Assembly (NCBI RefSeq): GCF_000801105.2
Contig: NC_079517.1
Location: forward strand, 18,795,579-18,859,578
Direction: 5' to 3'
Length of the DNA stretch: 64,000 nucleotides
Source of the DNA: Raphanus sativus
Lineage: Eukaryota > Streptophyta > Magnoliopsida > Brassicales > Brassicaceae
Shown: one piece after another, positions 57,031-64,000 of the stretch
How the letters are laid out: each line of letters begins with the position of its first letter
How positions within the stretch are numbered: position 1 is the stretch's first letter
The notes under the pieces: model-generated
The model's input: the letters and a program-made list of their open reading frames with translations, nothing else
What the model was told of the DNA's origin: nothing
The model's database searches: none
Made by a program: the position numbers and the translations under genes

Positions 57031-57722
57031 AGAACAATACCTAGGTTCACTTTTCGGGTGAACTTTTTAAATTCACCTCACCTCTATAGCCAATCAAATT
57101 GCCACGTAGGATTAATGACAAAAAATATTAAAAACACTTTTAAAACGCCAAAAAATCTTTTAAATGTCAATTCTAACAAAATTAATATCGAAAACTAAAC
57201 CCTAAATCCAAACCGTAATCCTAAACCCAAACTGTAACCCTAAACTCAAACCCTATACCCTAAACCTAACCCTAAGCCTTAAATCCAAACTCTATACCCT
57301 AAAATCAAACGCTAAATTCTAAACCTAAACTGTAAATTCTAAACCCCAGGGTTTGGGTTTAGGGTTTATAACTTGGTTCTAGAGTATAGAATTTGATTTT
57401 AGGGTTTAGGGTTTGGGTTTAGTGATTGGATTTAGGATATATAATTTTATTTTAAGGTATAGAGTCTAGAGTTTAGGGTATAGGGTTTGGGTTAAAGGTT
57501 TAGGATTTGGGTTTAGGGTATATAGTTTGGATTTAGGGTTACGGTTTAGATTTAGAGTTTAGTTTGCGATATTAATTTTGTTAAATATGATATTTAAAAG
57601 ATTTTTTGGCTTTTAAAAAATGTATTTAATATTTTTTGTCATTAATTCTACGTGGCGACTTGATTGGTTAATAGAGGTAAGGTGAATTTAAAAAGTTCAC
57701 CCTAGAGTGAAAGTATTGTTCT
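57031..57722. mobile_element. MITE-like palindromic element with mirrored telomere-like repeats
   Basis: The left arm starts AGAACAATAC and the right arm reads the same in reverse complement (AGAACAATACTTTCACTC). The inverted homology continues through GGGTGAACTTTTTAAATTCACCT and further inward. The direct repeat ACAGTAG (57,024-57,030 and 57,723-57,729) flanks it. The left half of the core is diverged CCCTAAA repeats and the right half diverged TTTAGGG repeats, meeting head-to-head near 57,345. No gene. Confidence 0.75.
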
Positions 57723-57729
57723 ACAGTAG

Positions 57730-58311
57730 AGACCCAAATAAACACCGTTCAAATAAGACCAGTCCCAAATAGGACCATAACCAAATGGATTAATTATTAG
57801 TTTTGGTCAGCGATTAATTAATTCTCATATTGGCTTATTAATGTGTTTGGGACCCTATGTTCTTGGTCAGCGAGTAATCTTATCTTGCCTTATATGATGA
57901 AGGAAAAAAATGAAATTATCCATTTAATGGGCTTAAAAATGTGAATATTAAGCCCAAAAATATATGAGTGTAAATCCGAACCGTTGATTGAAACGACCAC
58001 ATCGAATCCTTACCGTTGCATCTTGTCGGGTTTCAAACATTTATAAGATAGGGGAAGTGTCGTCCGCGGTTCACTTCCTTCTTTCCCAAACTATTAGGGT
58101 TACGGCGACATCGTACGCTCCTCCTCTGTTATTCATCTCCAGGTATGAAGATTCGTTTTTATTGATTGGTTCATCTTGGCTTCGATTTTATTGATCTTTT
58201 GTTCTCTTAATTATTATTTTCAATCGGTTGCTCTTAATAGATTTTTCAATGGTATCGTATGTATTCGCGCCTGATCAGATTATTATGATAACGAATGATT
58301 CAGATTGAAAA
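57730..58311. promoter_or_regulatory. Promoter and 5' leader of RS2Z32
   Basis: A leader exon ends in ATCTCCAG at 58,142, followed by a GT donor. The acceptor GATTCAG ends at 58,303, nine bases before the ATG. This gives a 5'-UTR intron of about 160 bp, typical of SR-protein genes. A TTAGGGTTT-type telo-box-like element (CTATTAGGGTTAC) is at about 58,091-58,103. Confidence 0.6.
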
Positions 58312-59857
58312 ATGCCTCGCTTTGATGATCGATATGGAAACACTCGCCTTTACGTTGGGCGCTTGTCATCTAGAACTCGTACCAGAGACCTTGAGCGTCT
58401 TTTCAGCAGATACGGAAGGTAAATTTTTTTATCCAATTTAATTGGCCTTGATTGAAGTAATTTTCATTTTCTATGTCTTTGGTATGAATCCTAGAATGAT
58501 ATTTCCTGGGTAGATGTGTACACAATGTTAACACTAGAATCTAATGGGCTAATTATGGATCTAGGTTCAGTGTCTGTTTTTTTTTTCTCAACTTGATTGA
58601 TGTTGTTGAAGGTTTCTGGGGGTGTTTGCCTAACCTGGAGATGTTTGATTGAGTATGTGGTGGATATTCTGGCCTGGTGTGATGTATAGAGGGTGCTTGC
58701 TTTGGCGTTTCCTGTTTGTAGATTTGTTGCATGTATTACTTGGCCACACAATTCTCAAAATGGTGTTTGGTGTATGTAATGATGGGGCCTTTGATTTTCT
58801 GGCTACACTTTTCCGCAGAGTACGAGATGTTGATATGAAGCGCGATTACGCCTTTGTTGTAAGTTCTATAATAATACTTTAATTTAGGGTTTTCTTTTTC
58901 AAATTAGTCATGCTCGGTACATATTTTATCATATCTTTGGCATTGACATTTTGAGAACAGGAATTTAGTGATCCTCGTGACGCTGATGACGCTAGACATT
59001 ACCTAGATGGGCGAGACTTTGATGGAAGTCGCATCACTGTGGAGGCTTCTAGAGGGGTTAGTTGTTTTGTTTCTCTTTATCATTTGTTCGATGTAAATGA
59101 CCAACGATGTCCTGCAATTAATTTATGTTAGGCACCTCGTGGGTCTCGAGACTCTCGGGATAATGGTAGTAGAGGTCCACCTCCTGGTTCTGGTCGCTGT
59201 TTTAACTGTGGTGTTGATGGTCACTGGGCTCGGGACTGCACAGCAGGAGACTGGAAGAACAAATGTTACCGCTGTGGTGAAAGAGGACACATTGAGAGAA
59301 ACTGCAAGAACAGTCCTAGTAGTCCTAAGAAGGCCAGGGGTGGTGGAAGCTACTCCAGGTCACCAGTTAAATCACGCTCTCCTCGCCGCAGAAGAAGCCC
59401 AAGCCGTAGCCGTAGTTACAGCCGTGGTCGTAGCTACAGGTTAGTTGTAAATTTGAGCCTTCAAAGCATGCACTAGATAATTATATAGGTATTTTCTTAT
59501 TAATTGATGCACTTTTGTTTGACCAGCCGATCACGGTCGCCAGTGAGAAGAGAGAGAAGCGTGGAAGATAGATCACTCAGTCCTAAGGCAATGGAGCGAT
59601 CCGTATCTCCCAGAGGCAAAGACCAAAGCATGAGTCCAGACAGAAGGGTCGCAGATGCAAGTCCAAAACGTGAAAAGCAAGAAGGATCAGACTATGAAGG
59701 CAGCAGCCCAAAAGAGAATGGTAATGGGAAGAACTCTGTGAGTCCAATTGTAGGAGGTGAAGAAAGTCCTGCTGGACTTGATGGTCAAGACAGGAGTCCC
59801 ATTGATGATGAGGCTGAACTTAACCCTTCTTCCCCTAAAGGCAGCGAGTCACCTTGA
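58312..59857 (+). CDS. RS2Z32: SR splicing factor with RRM, two zinc knuckles and RS/SP domain
   Basis: Five coding exons: 58,312-58,418, 58,819-58,858, 58,961-59,056, 59,132-59,439 and 59,527-59,857 (882 nt, 293 residues plus stop). N-terminal [23 protein letters not shown] (RNP2) and [20 protein letters not shown] (RNP1). Two CCHC knuckles follow: [14 protein letters not shown] and [14 protein letters not shown]. Then an RS domain ([20 protein letters not shown]) and an acidic SP-rich tail with [20 protein letters not shown]. It acts in pre-mRNA splicing in nuclear speckles and is a likely substrate of SR-protein kinases such as AFC-type kinases. Intron 1 (400 bp, after the first RRM exon) is the longest, the position where SR genes often carry regulated splicing. 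It is intact; order matches At3g53500. Confidence 0.95.
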
Positions 59858-60311
59858 TGTCTCATTGCCCCAAAAGGTTAAAAAGCTCACTGCATGTCGT
59901 TGTGTGGTGTCAATGCATGATGCTGTTCCTTCCTTAGACTTACTTTCTTTGTTGGCTCGTTGGCGTGTCATGAGACAGCTTTCAAACTATGTTATCTTTC
60001 ATACATTTCTTTTTAGCAACACATATTTATTTCTCGTTTGACTCCTGTAAGAGTAAAGCTTCGAGTGTTATTCTCTTTTTGATTATATTCACCACTTTTA
60101 TCTATCAAAATGGGTCATGAAAAAGAAAATTTATTTTCTAAAAGCTTTAGAACAAATATTGACTCTATTAGTAAGCAAATGATTGCAACTGTGTATTTTG
60201 AGCACTGTGATTTCCTTTTTTGTGAGATCAAGGAGCTGTGTATGTACACATAGAGGCGAGATATGAGTAACAGTAACTCAGTTTACTAGGCCACGCTGAC
60301 CTTTAGTAGCT
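59858..60311. other. Convergent 3' regions of RS2Z32 and the At3g53490-type gene
   Basis: A 454-bp gap between opposing stop codons. It holds both 3' UTRs, and no further feature is seen. Confidence 0.5.
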
Positions 60312-61272
60312 TCACAAGGTATTTTCAAGGCCAAGCTCGTCCTCGTTTTCGTCACCATCTTCGAAGAGCTTGAGAAACCGGGCTTGTTCTTGTTGCCGCT
60401 TCTTCTTCCGCCAATACTTGTAACCTACAACAAGACCCACCGTGACTACACCTAAAACAAGTAGTACAATCAGAACAACGATTGCAGGATGCATTCCGCG
60501 CCTTCCTTCTTCCTTGGCAGAGCCATCTTCTTTCTTCGAACCTGCCAAAACAAAACTATGATGTTCCTAATCACAATCATCCCGGGAGGGTTTTGTTCTA
60601 GGTGGATGATCCATGTGCTTGGGGTTAACTCACCGGCTCCAACCTGTGAACATCCACGGCAGAGAAAAGTAGCATTGAATTCTTTGTCCTTGATGTGTGT
60701 ATATCTACCCTCAGCAGTGAAATCAGAAGGACAAAGCTCCCATTCGTCAAACGTATCATACTTAAAAGTGTCATCCTCAAAGATCCCACATCTCTTGCAT
60801 TTTGTTCCGTTAAGTTCGGTTAGTGGCTGAAACATATCAAAAAAAAAACAAAATCACAAGATATGTCTCCAAGACAGTGATAAAAAAAAACCTCAATCCT
60901 AAGAACATTATTTCTCAAAGACGAACCTGCCAAGATTCTTGGCCTTTGAAAGAGTAAGAGACATTGGTTATCTTCACATCAGGAAGCAACGTCTTGTTCT
61001 CTCCTTTGCATTGGAAATAGACTATAGGCTTAGCGGAGAACCACTCGTGCGTCGTGAAAATCTCAATCGAGTCTAGTGTAACCTCTTGTGTTCGTATTGT
61101 TCCTGTCAACAGTGAAATTCATAAGCTATAAAGGAGGAAGAGGAGATCAGATCATGAACTTTTCGAACGATGATTCTTTTGTTATACCTGGGAACGATCC
61201 GAGGAAGATGATGATACATAATACGAAACCTCTAAAATCCCAAGAGCCCCACGGGATTCCGATTGACATCAT
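60312..61272 (-). CDS. Single-pass membrane protein of unknown function (At3g53490-type)
   Basis: Four exons: 61,188-61,272, 60,927-61,102, 60,634-60,826 and 60,312-60,541 (684 nt, 227 residues plus stop). It starts MMSIGIPWGSWDF followed by a hydrophobic segment (FVLCIIIFLGSFPG), a likely signal peptide. The lumenal/extracellular part contains paired cysteines (VYFQCKGENK, TKCKRCGIFED, ELCPSDF, ATFLCRGCSQVG) that could form disulphides or bind metal. A transmembrane segment AIVVLIVLLVLGVVTVGLVV follows, then a basic patch (KYWRKKKRQQ) and an acidic cytosolic tail ending LGLENTL. Topology is therefore type I. The start codon was chosen as the first of two adjacent ATGs. Function unknown. The gene is intact. 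Confidence 0.88.
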
Positions 61273-62587
61273 AGATCCCTATCGGATCAATGTAGAGAAG
61301 GAGGAGGTGTAGTTAGGGTTTCGATTTTGTGCTTAGCTTAGATTGCACCCTTCTCCCCTCTGTTGGATCTCAGCGACCTCTTTCTTTGGCTGTTGCGTTG
61401 CAGCAAAAGACCGAGCCTCTTGCGTTGACCGGTTCGGTTTCCTGGTTTATAATAATACTTTAACTTAACGTGGGCTAGGGGGACATATTATTATTAGACA
61501 TGTCAAACTGTATTTCAAAAATCATATTATTAATTGATCACACATTTAAATAAAAACATTATAATTTTATTGGTTGAAACAGATTGGCCCAAAATTTTTT
61601 TTATCTAACTAAAAATAATTTAGGTTGAACCATTACATTTAACTAACTTTTTTTATTAGTTTTACTAAAATCTAACTAAATTATTATTAAATATATATCA
61701 TAGCCTAAAATTAAGATACTAAATAACTAATCTATTTTTTTCTAAAAATCATGAATTCAATTATATTAACACTAAACTTAAGTAACTAATCAATCATATT
61801 TTATTTATTAATATAAAAATAATTATATATACTAATTAATTGGTATATATATATGTACTTCAATCCAAATTAAAAAGTAATTTCTTTTAAAACCCTCACC
61901 AAATACATAATAACATATCTTATAGATAGAATATTAAAATTATATAAATAATATATATATATATATAAAATAAAAATTAATAAGTTAGCTATTATTAATA
62001 TTTAATGATATGATGAAAATTGTTATTATTGATATTTTTATGAATATAGTTTTATAGGTTATAAATATGTCTAGTGTAAGAATTTCTATAGCACCATATT
62101 TACTATATATTAATTGAAAACATTGTAACTTGTGAGTTATGACATATATTAATTGAGAAATATTTTATGGTTAGCCTAATGAAAAAAAAATAATATATAT
62201 TTAGATGAATCAACTTATTTCCAAGAATTTTAAGAACCATTCTAATAATGATTACAAAATAAATTAGTATTATACAAAATTAATATTCATTTTTTCTTAA
62301 ATAAAAGTTATGGAGTTATCTAATATGACTAAAATATATATAGTAATGATATTGAATAATAAAGATTTGAAAATAATTTATCTATTCTTTATCAATTTTT
62401 TATTATATTATTAAAAATAAAAATTATATTAACCATATAATAAAATTTCAGATTTTTTGTACATGTTATATTTTAAAATTTTCAAAACAACTATAAGCTA
62501 AAACTATTAAAGATTTGTATATTAAAAGTTTGGTGATTAGTGATTTAAAAATTTTGTTATAACAAGATAAAATTGATTATAAAACCA
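61273..62587. other. Promoter of the At3g53490-type gene, then very AT-rich spacer
   Basis: The first 150 bp is leader and promoter. The rest is AT-rich with no gene, RNA or paired repeat ends recognised. Confidence 0.45.
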
Positions 62588-62741
62588 CACGTTAATCGTC
62601 GGATAATAGCATGACGTCCTATGGATTATATCTGATCTGAGCTCGTATCCGTCTACATTCAGTACAACCGAATGTATGTAGCCACTGGGATATTCACATG
62701 GGTCCTCTACTCGCAAGGAATTAAATCATGGATTATAAAAA
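62588..62741 (+). mobile_element. Candidate small retroposon with 17-bp direct flanking repeat
   Basis: A 154-bp segment of higher GC content lies between two copies of AATTGATTATAAAACCA (62,571-62,587 and 62,742-62,758). It ends in an A run just before the second copy, as expected for a short retroposon. I found no convincing A and B boxes, so its class (SINE or LINE fragment) is open. Confidence 0.4.
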
Positions 62742-62758
62742 AATTGATTATAAAACCA

Positions 62759-63185
62759 TATAAGTACAAAATCTCATTTAATAGACATATTTTTTTGTCA
62801 TCTCATTTAATAGATATTTATATTAAAACATATATTTTAGTAATATTTAAATTAAAACTATATAGTTTCTAAGTACATAATGTTAAATTTTAAAAATTTA
62901 AATCTTAAAAATTTGTATCATATTTGAACCGATAAAATTACAATATTTTGTTCAAATCATGAAAATATATTAACATATCTTTTTTATTATTAAAACAAAT
63001 TGAAAAGTTATTTATTTAACAAAATATTTTATAATATATTGGGCAGACGCGGATTATTATCTAGCTTATTATTAAAAGATTGTTTTCTTACGCTTTCACA
63101 AAATCATATACAACAAAATCATACAACAACAAAAACAAGTTATATGCTTATTTTCACAACAGAAAAAACAGCAATTGCCAAGACA
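62759..63185. other. AT-rich DNA downstream of ABCG37
   Basis: Contains the 3' untranslated region of the gene that ends at 63,186. Nothing else recognised. Confidence 0.45.
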
Positions 63186-64000
63186 TCATCTTCGTTGAAA
63201 ATTGAGCTTCCCCACAAAGAAAGCAAACATAGAAGCCAGCACAATAGGAAAAGCGATTTGAACAACCGCAGTAACCGCCAAACGGTCATGATGAAATCCA
63301 AAATAGTCTTCTAAAAATTTAGAAGTTGTAGTGGATTCTCCAAATACATTGATTTCTTCATGAATATCTCCATATTGAGATGCGAAAAACCCGTTGAGTG
63401 TCCAAGATGTTGGTGTAATATAATACAACCAAATCCACCACTTTGGAACTTGCTGCACAAGTTTCAAAACACCAAAGAAAAATGTTAAAACATTTTCCTC
63501 CTATGAGATACTCAACATGTTTAAAATAAAAAATCATACCGTTGCAGGGATCAAGAACCCGGAAAAGAGGTTAAAATTAACATAAAAGAGGGACTGAAGA
63601 ATCGAGGCAACCATAAAGTTTGGTGTGATGGAGATGAGAAACATTGCAAGATAGTTGTAAGTGAGAAGACAAGTGAACATGGAGTAGACTGCCCAAAAGA
63701 CTTTGTAGGCCGAGGGGTAGAAACCGATCATTGGATATGTAATGATCACAAACTCCACGGCTTGTATGAACAAATAAGGTATCTCAGTGACTACTTGACC
63801 TAATGCATAAGCAGTAGCTGAGTACATCCCTGCAAATCTTTCACGGTACATAACATTTCGCTCTGTTTCTAAATATTGTAGAGCTGTTGCACAATTGTTG
63901 ATTCCTAAGAATAGCCCAAGTCCATAGATCGCTCCAACCACCGTGAATAAACTCTGTTGAGTATCTCTGCAACAAAACAAACCACAAATAACTTAACAAG
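63186..64000 (-). CDS. ABCG37: Full-size PDR-type ABC transporter, 3' end only
   Basis: The last two exons of a pleiotropic drug resistance transporter: 63,540-63,966 and 63,186-63,452; the rest lies beyond the window. The upstream exon has [20 protein letters not shown], then [20 protein letters not shown] and [20 protein letters not shown], the second transmembrane domain. The last exon has [20 protein letters not shown] and ends [12 protein letters not shown] before TGA, the usual PDR C-terminus. In Arabidopsis ABCG37/PDR9 exports auxin-related compounds and coumarins from roots at the outer plasma membrane; identity here rests on family motifs plus its place after At3g53490. No break in the visible part. 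Confidence 0.85.

Noticed and set aside
57180..57560. True telomere or chromosome-fusion scar
   Set aside because: Repeats are diverged, only about 0.35 kb, mirrored about a centre and enclosed in inverted arms with a flanking duplication, so a mobile element explains them better.
63040..63080. Possible Helitron 3' end (TTATTATCTAG)
   Set aside because: No GC hairpin upstream and no matching start were found.

Overview
This is a plant nuclear segment from a Brassicaceae genome, most likely a Brassica/Raphanus-type member of tribe Brassiceae. Genes have many short GT-AG introns, intergenic DNA is AT-rich, and mobile DNA of many classes is present. The single-copy genes match a collinear run of Arabidopsis chromosome 3 (about At3g53580 down to At3g53480) in the same order and relative strand: DAPF (diaminopimelate epimerase), AFC1 (LAMMER kinase), a plastid TPR protein, TRM19-like, NAKR3, RS2Z32, an At3g53490-type membrane protein, and the 3' end of ABCG37/PDR9. 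Two genes I expect between NAKR3 and RS2Z32 in Arabidopsis (UXS1, ABCG20) are not here, as expected for a fractionated Brassiceae subgenome. The synteny comes from memory of Arabidopsis, not from a search.

Layout. 0-5 kb: decayed hAT transposase, then a 1.5-kb PIF/Harbinger-type element that carries two host gene fragments and a nested SINE. 5.4-12.4 kb: compact genic island with DAPF (minus) and AFC1 (plus) sharing a divergent promoter, then the TPR gene; DAPF has a SINE in an intron. 12.4-35 kb: gene-poor mobile DNA with four Helitrons or Helitron candidates with paired ends, one unpaired Helitron terminus, a LINE remnant, a TRIM, two members of a TTCGG-rich element with 9-bp target duplications, and a 2.5-kb block full of GAAGACTTC-type motifs. 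35-40.4 kb: TRM19-like and NAKR3, convergent. 40.8-57.7 kb: a second accessory block with a 1.25-kb fold-back element, a MULE-like N-terminal ORF, a GRF zinc-finger pseudogene, an OB-fold fragment, an F-box gene, a Harbinger MITE abutting a 5.4-kb PIF/Harbinger element, a Helitron containing another TTCGG-rich element, and a MITE made of mirrored telomere-like DNA. 58-64 kb: RS2Z32, the At3g53490-type gene, and the ABCG37 3' end.

The most interesting object is the 5,396-bp PIF/Harbinger element at 48,503-53,898. It has terminal inverted repeats and TTA target duplications and holds three same-strand genes: a Myb/SANT-like ORF1, a DDE transposase, and between them an intact two-exon gene for a GRF zinc-finger protein with a C-terminal membrane segment. 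ORF1 has one frameshift and the transposase one in-frame stop upstream of its last catalytic acidic residue, so this copy looks recently disabled. A second GRF/membrane-segment gene, broken, lies at 44.2-44.7 kb. The gene-carrying element at 2.6-4.1 kb has the same end sequences and could be a non-autonomous relative.

Most element borders were found by matching both ends and the target duplication by eye. Exon borders were placed by reading frame and splice signals. No alignment or database search was run.
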